This document shows positions 31,742 through 40,806 of a stretch of DNA of 64,000 bases, in pieces. The stretch covers positions 1,240,001-1,304,000 of the forward strand of contig NZ_CP119789.1 of NCBI RefSeq assembly GCF_029338275.1. Direction: 5' to 3'. The DNA is from Haloarcula ordinaria (lineage in GTDB: Archaea; Halobacteriota; Halobacteria; Halobacteriales; Haloarculaceae). The translations under genes were made by a program, and so were the position numbers. Numbering within the stretch: the stretch's first letter is position 1; every line of letters begins with the position of its first letter. The notes below the pieces were generated by a model. The model was not told the DNA's origin. It did no database searches and was given only the letters and a program-made list of their open reading frames with translations.

Positions 31742-32650
31742 ATGCGCGTCCTCGTCACCGGTGCGACCGGGTTCGTCGGTAGTCATCTGGTTCCGGTGCT
31801 GCTCGACCGGGGCCACGAGGTCGTCGCACTCGTCCGTGACCCCGCGACGTACGACGCACCGGGCGGCGTCGAGGTTGTCAAGGGCGACGTGCTCGACCCG
31901 GACCTCACGCTCCCGTCGGTCGACGTCGCCTGCTATCTCGTCCACTCGATGGGTTCCGGGGAGAACTTCGAGGAGCGCGACCGGCGGGCGGCCCGGACGT
32001 TCCTCCAGGCGGTCGACGCGGCGGGTATCGACCGCATCGTCTACCTCGGTGGGCTGGGCCGCGACGACGACGACCTTTCGGACCACCTGCGGTCCCGTCG
32101 CGAGGTGGAACGCCTGCTGGCGACCGGCGAAGCCGACCTGACGGTGCTCCGGGCGGCTATCATCATCGGCGACGAGTCCGCGAGCTTCCAGGTCATCCGC
32201 CAGCTCGCACAGCGCCTCCCGGTGATGGTCACCCCGAGCTGGGTCCGGACGGACTGTCAGCCCATCTACATCGACGACGTCGTTTCGTATCTCGTCGGGG
32301 TGCTCGAAGACCCGGAGACGGCCGGGCAGACCTTCGAAATCGGTGGGCCGGACGTGCTGACCTACGAGGATATCCTGGCCCAGACCGCCGAGATTCTGTT
32401 CGGCCGGCGGCCGGTCATCGTCCCCGTTCCGGTCCTCTCCCCCGGACTGTCGGCCCGCTGGCTCGGCCTCGTGACGGACGTGCCGACCAGCGTCGCGAAG
32501 CCGCTGGTCGACGGCCTCCAGAACCCCGTGGTCGTCACCGACGACAGCATCGACTCGTACGTCGCCGTCGAGACGACGCCGTTCCGGGAGGCGGTCAGGC
32601 TGGCGGGGTCGAAACGAGAGCGGTCCGAGCGCCGCCGGGTCGAGGCCTGA
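31742..32650 (+). CDS. NAD(P)-binding epimerase/NmrA-like protein
   Basis: A 302-residue extended SDR/NmrA-like protein. The nucleotide-binding motif is VLVTGATGFVGSHLVP at the N-terminus. The middle includes ACYLVHSMGSG and the late part RTDCQPIYIDDVVSYLVGVLEDPETAGQTFEIGGPD, typical of the ycf39/NmrA group linked to complex I assembly and quinone binding. The usual SDR YxxxK is not evident, suggesting a binding or chaperone role. The start at 31742 (MRVLVTGATG) is the family N-terminus. Confidence 0.88.
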   Translation: MRVLVTGATGFVGSHLVPVLLDRGHEVVALVRDPATYDAPGGVEVVKGDVLDPDLTLPSVDVACYLVHSMGSGENFEERDRRAARTFLQAVDAAGIDRIVYLGGLGRDDDDLSDHLRSRREVERLLATGEADLTVLRAAIIIGDESASFQVIRQLAQRLPVMVTPSWVRTDCQPIYIDDVVSYLVGVLEDPETAGQTFEIGGPDVLTYEDILAQTAEILFGRRPVIVPVPVLSPGLSARWLGLVTDVPTSVAKPLVDGLQNPVVVTDDSIDSYVAVETTPFREAVRLAGSKRERSERRRVEA

Positions 32651-32656
32651 GGGAGG

Positions 32657-33310
32657 TCACCCGCGCATGAGGTTCATCACCTCGTCGGCGACGTCCGGTT
32701 CGACGGCGACGACGTAGCGCTTGCCGGCGTCGAGCGTCGTGTCCGGCCGGGCGATTCGGTCGCCATCGTCGTCGGAGACGACGAGCGTGCCGGCCGGGAA
32801 CCGGATCTCGGAGAGCTGCCGGCCGGCGGCCGGCGCGCCCTCGGCGACGCGGATCTGCATGATGTCGAGCGTGCCCGTGAGGTCCGCGAGCGTCTCGACG
32901 TCGCTGCCGATGATCTCGTTCGCGGCGGTGCGTGCCCCCGCGAGTTCCGGGAACAGGACCTGGTCGACGAACCGGGTGTACGACTCCTTGGCGCGGGTGT
33001 CGATGCGTGCCACCGTCCGGATGTCCGGCGCCATGTCCTTTGCCTCCATACAGACGGCGAGGTTCAGTCCCGCCAGCCCGGTGAGCCCGGCGATGGCGTC
33101 GGCGTCCTCGACGCCGGCCTGTTCCAGTATCGACGGGTTCGAGGCGTCGCCGGAGATGACCGTCGCGACGTACTCGTCGGAGACGGCGTCGGCTCTCGCC
33201 TGGTCGCGCTCGACGACGGTGACGTCGTGGCCCCGGTCGTCTAAGATGGTCGCTGTTTCGAAGCCGACACGGCCGCCGCCCGCGATGATGACGTCCAGTT
33301 TACTTCCCAT
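32657..33310 (-). CDS. TrkA-type potassium transport regulatory protein
   Basis: A 217-residue RCK protein: Rossmann domain TrkA-N with GGGRVGFETATIL at the N-terminus, the Asp/Glu ribose site in VTVVERDQARAD, then a TrkA-C domain (about residues 140-215). It binds NAD or ATP and gates K+ transporters; in haloarchaea such proteins also pair with other permeases. It is encoded 3 bases downstream of the APC permease gene on the same strand, so it may regulate that permease rather than a Trk channel. Confidence 0.9.
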   Translation of the reverse strand: MGSKLDVIIAGGGRVGFETATILDDRGHDVTVVERDQARADAVSDEYVATVISGDASNPSILEQAGVEDADAIAGLTGLAGLNLAVCMEAKDMAPDIRTVARIDTRAKESYTRFVDQVLFPELAGARTAANEIIGSDVETLADLTGTLDIMQIRVAEGAPAAGRQLSEIRFPAGTLVVSDDDGDRIARPDTTLDAGKRYVVAVEPDVADEVMNLMRG

Positions 33311-33313
33311 GAT

Positions 33314-34768
33314 TCAATCGTCCTCCAGGGGAACCTGTTCGTCGCCGGCCGCCGTCCCCTCGGCGGCGTCCGGCTCCGTTCGTAGGCGATTCAGTCCGAA
33401 GTAGGTGACCACGCCGAGGCCGATCCAGGCGGCGCTGAGCGCCAGCGCCAGCGGGTCCGTCCGCACGAGGAACTCCACGAGCACCAGCGTCAATACGAGG
33501 TTCAGGACGATGCCGATGACCGGTGGGGCCGGGTAGAACGGCATCTCGTAGGGCCGGTTCATGTCGGGTCGCTCCCGGCGCAGCTTGATGACCGAGCCGT
33601 TGACGACGATAAAGGAGAGCAGGAAGAAGAGGCTCGACATGTTGCCGGCGCTCTGCGTGGGCAGGACGACCGACCCGAGCATCACCACCGCCGAGGCGAC
33701 GATGGCGACGAACGGCGTCCCGTAGCGGTGGTGAATCTGGCCGAACGACGGGAGCAGCTGACCCTCCCGCCCCATCGAGAAGGCGACCCGCGAGGAGGCG
33801 ATGACCACCGCGTTGAGCGCCGTCAACGTCGAGAACACCGCGCCGAAGACGATGATGGCGCCGCCGTTCTGGATGATGGGTAGCCCCGTCGGCATGAACG
33901 ACGTCGCCGCCTGTGCGATGCCGGCCTCGCCGGCCTCCGCCAGTCCCTGTGCGCCCAGGGTCCCGACGGCGACGGTGACCACGGCGAGGTAGACCACGAC
34001 CGTCGCCGCGAGACTCACGAAGATGGCTTTCGGGATGTTCTCGCGGGGATTCTCGACCTCCTCGGTGACCGTGGTAATGAGGTCGTACCCCTCGAAGGCG
34101 ATGAAGGTGAGCCCCATCGCGGGGAGGATGGCCAGTGCGCCCCCCTCGGCCGGGAACAGCGGCTGGAACTCCGCCGTCGAGAACATCGGCGCCGTCGCGC
34201 CGAAGGCGACGAACACCACGAGGATGCTCACCTTCACGATGGTGAACACCGTCTCCAGGCTCCCGCTCGCGGCCGTCGAGACGGCGTTCAGCGAGACGAG
34301 GCCCAGGACGGCGAGGAACGCCAGCAGGAACGTGGCCGGCAGGGCCGCGTCCACCACCGGCAGCGAGATGGCGCCGACCGCCTCGGGCGGCGGGACGATA
34401 CCGTAGACGTGCAGCAGCTCGAGGAAGTTGGGCGCGAACCCGAGCGCGTACAGCGCGCCGGCGATCATGTACGCGAACCAGAGCATCCAGCCCATCAGAT
34501 ACGAGGGGAGGTCGGCGAACACCTCGCGGACGAAGGCGTAGCCGCCGCCGCTCTTGGGAATCGAGGCTGCCAGTTCGGCGTACGAGAGGCCGGTGAAGGC
34601 AGTGACGACACCGTTGAGCGCGAACACCAGGATGGCCGCCGGACCCGCGATTTCGGCGGCCAGCCCGGTCAGGACGAAGATACCGGCGCCGATCATCGCG
34701 CCCATGCCGATCATCGTCGCGTCCAGCAGGCCCAGGTCGGCCTCCGGCGAGCGGTCCTGCTGGCTCAC
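33314..34768 (-). CDS. APC-family amino acid permease
   Basis: A membrane transporter of about 484 residues with 12 helices. The first helix carries the APC signature GMGAMIGAGIFVLTGLAAE, and helix 6 has FIAFEGYDLITTVTEE. It is expected to move amino acids or related compounds. I start it at GTG 34768 (MSQQDRSPEADLG); an ATG at 34891 would add 41 residues with poor codon character (AGA, ACA, TCA codons) that do not look like the protein, though that ATG remains possible. It overlaps nothing, and the TrkA-type gene follows it by 3 bases. Confidence 0.85.
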   Translation of the reverse strand: MSQQDRSPEADLGLLDATMIGMGAMIGAGIFVLTGLAAEIAGPAAILVFALNGVVTAFTGLSYAELAASIPKSGGGYAFVREVFADLPSYLMGWMLWFAYMIAGALYALGFAPNFLELLHVYGIVPPPEAVGAISLPVVDAALPATFLLAFLAVLGLVSLNAVSTAASGSLETVFTIVKVSILVVFVAFGATAPMFSTAEFQPLFPAEGGALAILPAMGLTFIAFEGYDLITTVTEEVENPRENIPKAIFVSLAATVVVYLAVVTVAVGTLGAQGLAEAGEAGIAQAATSFMPTGLPIIQNGGAIIVFGAVFSTLTALNAVVIASSRVAFSMGREGQLLPSFGQIHHRYGTPFVAIVASAVVMLGSVVLPTQSAGNMSSLFFLLSFIVVNGSVIKLRRERPDMNRPYEMPFYPAPPVIGIVLNLVLTLVLVEFLVRTDPLALALSAAWIGLGVVTYFGLNRLRTEPDAAEGTAAGDEQVPLEDD

Positions 34769-35015
34769 TGGCCCGGCCTCCGTGCGTGACCCGCGGTATC
34801 TCGGTCTCGCGGCTGTGGCCGACACGGACCGGCCCGGAGCTGTCTCGTGGCGCGCCAGCCGCCGGTCGGAATCCAGCGCATCAACCGGCATATCTGTAGG
34901 TTCCCACTTTTAATCCGGGGACGATTTGCAGCGAGCGGGAACTGCCGGTCGATTCAGGACCGGGGCCGTCCCGTCGCACAAACCGTTATTATGGTGTGGC
35001 ATGTACGCACATGAC

Positions 35016-35459
35016 ATGGCAACGGCATATCTGGTGAGTACGGCTCTGATGGGCCTGCTCGTCGTCGGTGTCCTGCTCTGGCTCGGCCGGGTCAGGGGCT
35101 GGTATCAGTACTCCCCGGCAGCCTCGGGCGAGGGCTGGTCGCCGGGTGTCCCGCCCAAGAGCACCGTCGACCGACTGACTGGCAGCACGTCGGCGTGGCT
35201 GGTCGCGTTCGCGCTGCTCGTCGTCGGCTTCCTCGTCGGCGTCGTCGCGTTCATCTCCGCACCGGCCGGCAGCGGCGGGCTCGCCGGGCCAGCGGTCGCC
35301 GTCGGCGGTGGACTCCTCCTCGTGGGCTACCTCCTCTTCGGCGTCTACATCTCGGCGAAGCGCCGGGGCCACCCGAGCGCCCTCGCGGCCGCCGAGTCGG
35401 CGACGGTCGCCGGGACGCTCTTCCTGGTCGCGATAACCGTCAGGCTCGTCCTGCCCTGA
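35016..35459 (+). CDS. Small four-helix membrane protein next to the oxidase cluster
   Basis: About 147 residues. Four hydrophobic helices (AYLVSTALMGLLVVGVLLWLG, WLVAFALLVVGFLVGVVAFIS, AVAVGGGLLLVGYLLFGVYIS and VAGTLFLVAITVRLVLP) with an intervening GWYQYSPAASGEGW loop. ATG at 35016 follows TTATTATGGT, a TATA-like box about 28 bases upstream. The start-proximal sequence resembles that of the membrane gene at 40066 on the other side of the oxidase operon. No function assigned. Confidence 0.75.
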   Translation: MATAYLVSTALMGLLVVGVLLWLGRVRGWYQYSPAASGEGWSPGVPPKSTVDRLTGSTSAWLVAFALLVVGFLVGVVAFISAPAGSGGLAGPAVAVGGGLLLVGYLLFGVYISAKRRGHPSALAAAESATVAGTLFLVAITVRLVLP

Positions 35460-35531
35460 GCCGCCGACGCCGAACGGGTAACAGAGTTGGTATCGTCGAT
35501 TTATGTCTCTCTGTCGTCCCTCTAGATAGGG

Positions 35532-36284
35532 ATGAACAGGACCAGTCGGCTCTCGATTCTCCACGTCGACGACGACGCAGACCTGCGGGACCTCGTCAAA
35601 CTCCAGCTCGAACGGGAGGAGAACGCCATCGAGTGCACGGTCCGCACCGAGGGCTGCCCGCAGCAGGCACTCGACCTGATACGTGATCCGGAGACCGCGT
35701 TCGACTGCGTCATCAGCGACTACAACATGCCCGCGATGAACGGTATCGAGTTCCTGCGGGCGGTTCGCGACTCACACCCCGAGCTCCCTGTGCTCCTTTT
35801 CTCGGGCGAGGAGACGGCCGACATCGCCGCCGAGATAGTCGAGGCCGGCCTCACGGATTACCTGCGGAAGGGGTACGGACTCGACCAGTACACGATGTTG
35901 ATTCGGCGGGTGTCTCACGCCGTCGAGTCGGACGGGGCGTTCGACTCCGAGATGGAGACGGAGCTCGACGGTGTCGGCGTCGTCGGGCGGGACGAACACT
36001 TCGACGACGTCGACGACACCTACGCCTCGATGTACGGCTACTCGGCGGACGAACTCACGGGGAAACACTGGACCGAGCTCCACCCCGACGAGGAGGTAGA
36101 GCACATCCGCACGCACGTCCTGCCCGTCGTCGAGCGCGGCGGCAAGTGGACCGGTCGGAGCGAGGGGCTTCGCTCGGACAACACGCGGTTCACGGAGTCG
36201 AAACTCGTGACCGCACTGGACGACGGCCGCCTGCTCATCGCCGTCTCGGAACTCGACGACTCGCCGCTCGCCGGGGAAGTCTGA
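35532..36284 (+). CDS. Response regulator with REC and PAS domains, no output domain
   Basis: A 250-residue protein. Residues 1-125 form a receiver: acidic pocket in LHVDDDADLR, phosphoryl-acceptor Asp in VISDYNMPAMNGIE, Thr/Ser in LFSGEET and Lys in RKGYG. Residues about 145-245 form a PAS fold (DDTYASMYGYSADELTGKHWTELHPDEE). There is no histidine kinase or DNA-binding domain. It ends 48 bases before the convergent cytochrome oxidase subunit IV gene. Confidence 0.88.
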   Translation: MNRTSRLSILHVDDDADLRDLVKLQLEREENAIECTVRTEGCPQQALDLIRDPETAFDCVISDYNMPAMNGIEFLRAVRDSHPELPVLLFSGEETADIAAEIVEAGLTDYLRKGYGLDQYTMLIRRVSHAVESDGAFDSEMETELDGVGVVGRDEHFDDVDDTYASMYGYSADELTGKHWTELHPDEEVEHIRTHVLPVVERGGKWTGRSEGLRSDNTRFTESKLVTALDDGRLLIAVSELDDSPLAGEV

Positions 36285-36332
36285 CGGGGCGAAGCACCTG
36301 CCGTCGGACGGTTCGAAAACGGGGCCGTCGTC

Positions 36333-36605
36333 TCAGACGATGGAGTAGGCGGCCGCCGCGGTCAGCGCCACTGCGCCCAGCGTCCCGGCCAGTATCATGT
36401 ACGTGACCGAGCGTGGCTCGGAGATGAGGTGCTGGTAGTACGCGGCGACCCCGACGGCCTTGATGACCGACAGCACCATGATGACGCCGAAGGCCAGCCA
36501 GTAGGCGCTGTCCACGAGTCCCACGAACTCCACGACCGCTTGCACGGTCGCGAAGACGAACAGTACGACGTATATCAGGGTGTAGCCTTTCCAGTCCATG
36601 GTCAC
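36333..36605 (-). CDS. coxD: Cytochrome c oxidase subunit IV-like protein
   Basis: A 90-residue protein with three hydrophobic helices (YTLIYVVLFVFATVQAVVEFV, YWLAFGVIMVLSVIKAVGVAAYYQHL and YMILAGTLGAVALTAAAAYSIV). The helix with KAVGVAAYYQHL is characteristic of prokaryotic cytochrome oxidase subunit IV. Its start (GTG at 36605, or ATG at 36599) overlaps the stop of the fused subunit I-III gene, so the two are translationally coupled in one operon. Confidence 0.88.
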   Translation of the reverse strand: MTMDWKGYTLIYVVLFVFATVQAVVEFVGLVDSAYWLAFGVIMVLSVIKAVGVAAYYQHLISEPRSVTYMILAGTLGAVALTAAAAYSIV

Positions 36606-39163
36606 AGGATGTAGAACAGCGGGAACAGGAACAGCCAGACGATGTCGACGAAGTGCCAGTAGAGCCCGAAGTACTCGATGGGCTTGTCGTCACCCTGGTA
36701 CGCCCCGTTCCAGGCGCGGATTGTCATGTACCCACAGATGATGAGCCCGATGACGACGTGGGCCCCGTGGAGCCCGGTCGTCAGGTAGAACGTCGACGAC
36801 CCGATGTTCGTCGAGAGGTTCCATCCGTTCGGGAACGCCTCCGTGGAGATGTGGAACAGGTGGTTCCACTCGATACCCTTGTTGATGAGGAAGCCGACGC
36901 CCAGCGCGAAGGTGCCAGCCATAAGACCGGTCGTCAACTTCCGCCGGTTGCGCTTGGCCGCGACCATCGCCAGCACGACGAGGAAGCTCGACGTGAGCAA
37001 CAGGTAGGTGTTGATGAGCCCCGGCATCGTCACGTGCTCGGCGGGGATGAGGTCGTGGTGCCAGTCCGACCAGCCGTAGGCCACCCGGACGAAGGCATAG
37101 GAGCCGATGAACCCGCCGAAGAGGACGACGTCGCTCGCGAGGAACGTCCACATCCCGAGTTTCATCTTCTCGACGCTGTCGAACGGCCACCGTTCTGCGA
37201 TGGCCATCTCCGGGGCGTGGAACGGCTCGCGGGTCATGCCCACCAGCGACCCGAAGGTGGCCAGGCTGCCGACCGCCGCCATGCCGACGTAGACCACGCT
37301 CCCGGTCCGGACGCCCGAGAGGCCCAGGAACGCGATGAAGCCCCCGAGACTGACGAGGAACGGCCAGAAACTCGCGTGACTGGCGTGTTCCCCACCGCCG
37401 GTCTCGTGGGCCGCTGCCGTCGGCGTCGCGGTGGCGGTCACCGCCCGGATGTTCCGGGCCGTCCCGCCGTCGGTGGCCCGCCCCCCGTCGGCCGCGACGC
37501 CCGCGCCACCGGTGGACGTGCCGGTCCGCTCGGCGACGTCCTCGTCGTCGAGGAACTCCAGCGACCCGTTCGCGTACGACGGCAGGCCGGGGAAGTTCTC
37601 CAGGTCGGGCGGCGAGGGGACGGCCCACTCCGCCGTCGAGGCGTACTTCCAGGGGCTGTCCCCGGCGTCCTCGCCGCGCCAGATGCTGACGAAGAGGTTG
37701 TAGAACATGACGAGCATGCTCGCCCCGAGGATGAACCCGCCGATCGTCGAGATGTTGTGCCAGATGGTCAGGTCAGCGGGGTACTCGAAGACCCGCCGCG
37801 GGGTCTCCCAGGCGATGAACATCGGGAAGTACAGCACGTTGAAACCGATGAAGAACGCCGCGAAGTGGACCTTCCCGAGGAACTCGTTGTACATCTTCCC
37901 GGTCATCTTCGGGTACCAGTAGTACAGCGCCCCGATGAGCGCCGTCGCGCCCCCGAACATCACGTAGTGGAAGTGTGCGACCACCCAGTAGGTCCCCCGG
38001 AACTGGTAGTCCAGCACGATGGCCCCGAGGAAGACACCGGTGATGCCCCCGAGGATGAACAGGAGCAGGGCCCCGAGCGCGAAGAGGAACGGCGTCTTGA
38101 ACCGCACGCGACCTTTCGCCATCGTGTAGATGAGCGAGAACACCATCAGGTCGAAGGGCAGCGAGATGCCGATGGTCGTCGCCATGAAGATGGTCTTGAT
38201 TGGCAGGTTGATGCCGGTCAGGAACATGTGGTGCATCCAGACGATGAAGGACTGGATGGCGACCAGCACCATCGAGATGATGAACCACTTGCGCCCGACC
38301 AGGCGACGGCCGGTGAACGTCTGGAAGATCTCTGCCATCGCGCCCAGCGCCGGGAAGAAGACGATGTACACCTCCGGATGGCCGAAGAACCAGAAGAGGT
38401 GGGCCCACAGCAGCGACGCGCCGGGGTTCTCCGCGCTCGTCCCGAGCGTTGTCCCGTCGTTGGCGAACTGGAAGTACGTCGTCCCGATGACGTGGTCCGA
38501 GGCCAGTATCATCAGGGCCGCCAGCAGCGCCGCGAAGGCAAAGAGCATCATCCAGACGGTGAGGTTGATCGACAGCGAGAAGATGGGGATGTCGCGCATC
38601 CGCAGGCCCTCGGCCCGCATGCGGTACATCGTGGTCAGGAAGTTGACCGACCCCATCGTCACCGCGGCGGTGAACATGATGAGCGCCAGGACGACCGACG
38701 TCGCGCCCAGTCCCTCGCCGGGGATGTAGGCGGGCGTGTTCAGCGGCGCGTACATCGTCCACCCGCCGGCGAACGTCGCACCCTGGAAGAAGGAGACGCC
38801 GACCAGGATGCCCGAGAACAGGTAGAGCCAGTACGATAGCGCGTTCAGCCGGGGAAAGGCGAGGTCGTCGGCCCCGATCTGGAGCGGGACGAGGTAGTTG
38901 GCGAAGCCGAAGGCGAAGGGGGAGATGAACCAGAACACCATCAGCAGGCCGTGCGTCGAGACGGCCTGGTTGTAGCCCATCGACCCCAGCAGGTCCGCGC
39001 CCGGGGACAGCAGTTCCAGGCGGAACAGGAGTGCGAGGACGCCGCCGAAGACCAAAAAGAAGATCGACGTGATGAGATAGAGGATGCCGATGTCCTTGTG
39101 GTTGGTCGTGAGGAACCACCGGCTGATCGACGACTTCGGCGGCAGGCCGTGGTCGTAGCTCAT
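36602..39163 (-). CDS. coxAC: Cytochrome c oxidase fused subunits I and III
   Basis: An 853-residue membrane protein. Residues about 1-520 are subunit I: haem a ligand in STHGLLMVFWF, the CuB/haem a3 site GHPEVYIVF with the His-Tyr pair, WMHHMF and AHFHYVMFGG. The E in HPEVY and the Lys in LPIKTIF are the proton-channel residues of A-type oxidases. After an about 80-residue hydrophilic linker, residues about 610-853 form subunit III with its long helices (WTFLASDVVLFGG, LHGAHVVIG, YWHFVDIVWLF). Fused I-III forms are known in archaea and some bacteria. The gene overlaps subunits II (4 bases) and IV. Confidence 0.95.
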   Translation of the reverse strand: MSYDHGLPPKSSISRWFLTTNHKDIGILYLITSIFFLVFGGVLALLFRLELLSPGADLLGSMGYNQAVSTHGLLMVFWFISPFAFGFANYLVPLQIGADDLAFPRLNALSYWLYLFSGILVGVSFFQGATFAGGWTMYAPLNTPAYIPGEGLGATSVVLALIMFTAAVTMGSVNFLTTMYRMRAEGLRMRDIPIFSLSINLTVWMMLFAFAALLAALMILASDHVIGTTYFQFANDGTTLGTSAENPGASLLWAHLFWFFGHPEVYIVFFPALGAMAEIFQTFTGRRLVGRKWFIISMVLVAIQSFIVWMHHMFLTGINLPIKTIFMATTIGISLPFDLMVFSLIYTMAKGRVRFKTPFLFALGALLLFILGGITGVFLGAIVLDYQFRGTYWVVAHFHYVMFGGATALIGALYYWYPKMTGKMYNEFLGKVHFAAFFIGFNVLYFPMFIAWETPRRVFEYPADLTIWHNISTIGGFILGASMLVMFYNLFVSIWRGEDAGDSPWKYASTAEWAVPSPPDLENFPGLPSYANGSLEFLDDEDVAERTGTSTGGAGVAADGGRATDGGTARNIRAVTATATPTAAAHETGGGEHASHASFWPFLVSLGGFIAFLGLSGVRTGSVVYVGMAAVGSLATFGSLVGMTREPFHAPEMAIAERWPFDSVEKMKLGMWTFLASDVVLFGGFIGSYAFVRVAYGWSDWHHDLIPAEHVTMPGLINTYLLLTSSFLVVLAMVAAKRNRRKLTTGLMAGTFALGVGFLINKGIEWNHLFHISTEAFPNGWNLSTNIGSSTFYLTTGLHGAHVVIGLIICGYMTIRAWNGAYQGDDKPIEYFGLYWHFVDIVWLFLFPLFYIL

Positions 39164-39948
39164 GCCGGCGCACCTCCGACTGTGGCGGTCCCGCTCGGGG
39201 CGAGCGCGGCGGTCTCGTTACCGCTCGTCCCGTTCGAACTCGCCTGCGTGTCGCTGTACCACTCCTCGTACTCGGACTGGGTGACGACCTCGACCGGCGC
39301 GACCATCACGGAGTGGCCGCTGCCACACAGCTCGTAGCACTTGGCCTCGTACTCGCCCGTCTCGGGGGCGGTGAACCACGCGGTGGTGGTCTGCCCGGGG
39401 ATAGCGTCGGTCTTGACGCGCAGCTCGGGGATGCCGAAGTTGTGGAAGACGTCCGAGGACGTCACCTGTAATCTGATCACCCGGTCCTGTGGCACGACCA
39501 GCGTGTTGGTCTCGTGCCCGTTGGGGTAGGTAAATGCCCACCCGAAGCGGAACCCTTCGACGTCGATATCGATGGCGTCGATGTCCGCACGGTCGTCGTC
39601 CGGCCCGTTCTCGACGTACAGCAGCGTCGTGTACGTCCACGCGATGAGCGAGATGACGATGACGGCGCTGATGCCAAAGGAGTAGAACACCTTCCGTCCG
39701 CCGGTCCCCCCGGTGGGTTTCTCGCCCAGTTGCGGCCGCTCGACCTTGTCCGTGTACGGGTCCTCCTCGCTCGCGGACTCCCGATACTTGACGGCGTGGT
39801 ACATCGTGTAGGTGACCACGACGATGCCCACTACCGCTCCGAGGACGAGGAAGACCTCGAAGATACTGTTGAACACGTCCGCCGGCGCCCTGACGTCCCC
39901 TCCGTGGAGCGGAAACGCCGTGACGTGTGGTAGCGTGTGACTCGACAT
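39160..39948 (-). CDS. coxB: Cytochrome c oxidase subunit II with CuA site
   Basis: About 262 residues with two N-terminal membrane helices and a C-terminal cupredoxin domain that faces the outside. The CuA ligands are seen in VTSSDVFHNFGI and CYELCGSGHSVMV (Cys, Cys, His, Met). It accepts electrons from a copper protein such as halocyanin and passes them to subunit I. ATG at 39948 (MSSHTLPHV) is used; a TTG at 39963 is possible. The stop and the subunit I start overlap by 4 bases. A Ser/Thr/Ala-rich tail follows the CuA domain. Confidence 0.93.
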   Translation of the reverse strand: MSSHTLPHVTAFPLHGGDVRAPADVFNSIFEVFLVLGAVVGIVVVTYTMYHAVKYRESASEEDPYTDKVERPQLGEKPTGGTGGRKVFYSFGISAVIVISLIAWTYTTLLYVENGPDDDRADIDAIDIDVEGFRFGWAFTYPNGHETNTLVVPQDRVIRLQVTSSDVFHNFGIPELRVKTDAIPGQTTTAWFTAPETGEYEAKCYELCGSGHSVMVAPVEVVTQSEYEEWYSDTQASSNGTSGNETAALAPSGTATVGGAPA

Positions 39949-40034
39949 CAAGGTGACGTTCAAGGTACCATGTATTAGTCATTGTGGACAACGAGTGGAT
40001 AAGTAATCTCGCGTAACCTATTCCACGAGCGAAC

Positions 40035-40060
40035 TTTTTTATCTGATGGTATGTAATACC
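40035..40060 (+). promoter_or_regulatory. TATA-like box and palindromic element before the membrane gene at 40066
   Basis: TTTTTTATC at 40035-40043 lies about 27 bases before the ATG at 40066, fitting a leaderless start. The palindrome GGTAT-GTA-ATACC at 40048-40060 sits between this box and the ATG, where a bound repressor would block initiation. The sequence following it (CATGACATGGCA) is also found at the start of the gene at 35016. Confidence 0.5.
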
Positions 40061-40065
40061 ATGAC

Positions 40066-40593
40066 ATGGCAGACCCGTCTCCGGGCGTCGACGACCCGGC
40101 AATGAACGACGAGCCGGCCGTGCCCGACGAAAACGAGTTCGACAGCCTGGTCGGTATCATCGGCGACGGGCTCGTCGGAGCCGCCGGTGGGCTCGTCGGT
40201 ACGGCGATGATGAGCGTCGTCTTCCTGGTCGCCGAGTCCGTCGGTGCCTTCGACCGCTCCGCGTTCGCCATCCTGACGGAGCTGGTCGGCCTGGACGGAC
40301 TCGTCCCGGAGGTGCTGTTCGGGTACCTCATCTTCCTCGGCGGCGGGATGTTACCCTGGCCACTCCTCTTCGCGTCGTTGAAGGCGTACCTCCCCGGACG
40401 GAGCGACCCCGTCAGCGGGGCCTTCTTCGGGGCCGCGATGTGGACGGGCTTCGTCCTCGCCTTCTACACGGGACAGAGCGGCCTCTCGCTGGTCCTGTAC
40501 GCCCTGCTCACGCTGGTTGCCCACGTGGTCTACGGCATCGGCCTCGGCGTCGTGTTCAACTACTTCATGACCCGGCCGGATTCCATCGTCTGA
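40066..40593 (+). CDS. DUF6789-like membrane protein
   Basis: A 175-residue protein. The N-terminus is acidic and Pro-rich (MADPSPGVDDPAMNDEPAVP). Four to five hydrophobic helices follow: DGLVGAAGGLVGTAMMSVVFLV, VLFGYLIFLGGGMLPWPLLFASL, GAFFGAAMWTGFVLAFYTG and LVLYALLTLVAHVVYGIGLGVVFNY. This resembles small membrane proteins of the DUF6789 type often found near archaeal oxidase genes, though that match is from memory. Divergent from subunit II of the oxidase and probably co-regulated. Confidence 0.78.
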   Translation: MADPSPGVDDPAMNDEPAVPDENEFDSLVGIIGDGLVGAAGGLVGTAMMSVVFLVAESVGAFDRSAFAILTELVGLDGLVPEVLFGYLIFLGGGMLPWPLLFASLKAYLPGRSDPVSGAFFGAAMWTGFVLAFYTGQSGLSLVLYALLTLVAHVVYGIGLGVVFNYFMTRPDSIV

Positions 40594-40650
40594 GCGCCCC
40601 GGGCCCGTCTGTCTCGTGGCCGGACCGGGCCGCCCCGGCCCGGCACGGAC

Positions 40651-40800
40651 TCACTCCGAGTACCCTTCCTGCAGAAACGCGCCTTCCGTCTCGTACATCG
40701 ACACCAGCTCGACGATGAACTCCTCGTAGGTCTCGTCGTCCTCCAGGTGGGTCTCGAGCCGTTCTCGCAGGTCGTCGCTGATTTCGAGCGTGTATGTCAT
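40651..40800 (-). CDS. 49-residue ribbon-helix-helix-like protein
   Basis: A tiny protein: MTYTLEISDDLRERLETHLE at the start and GAFLQEGYSE at the end. The order strand (TYTLEI), helix (SDDLRERLETHLE), turn, helix (DETYEEFIVELVSMY) is that of a ribbon-helix-helix/antitoxin-type dimer, although the surface is unusually acidic. The perfect palindrome CGGGAACA-C-TGTTCCCG lies just upstream of the start and suggests autoregulation. No toxin gene is found next to it. Function not proven. Confidence 0.7.
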   Translation of the reverse strand: MTYTLEISDDLRERLETHLEDDETYEEFIVELVSMYETEGAFLQEGYSE

Positions 40801-40806
40801 GGCAAT

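Noticed and set aside
36653..38839. Long open frame (about 728 codons) opposite the fused oxidase gene
   Set aside because: It is antisense to a clearly conserved subunit I-III gene; its product is Arg/Pro/His-rich and has no family pattern. GC-rich codon bias creates such shadow frames.
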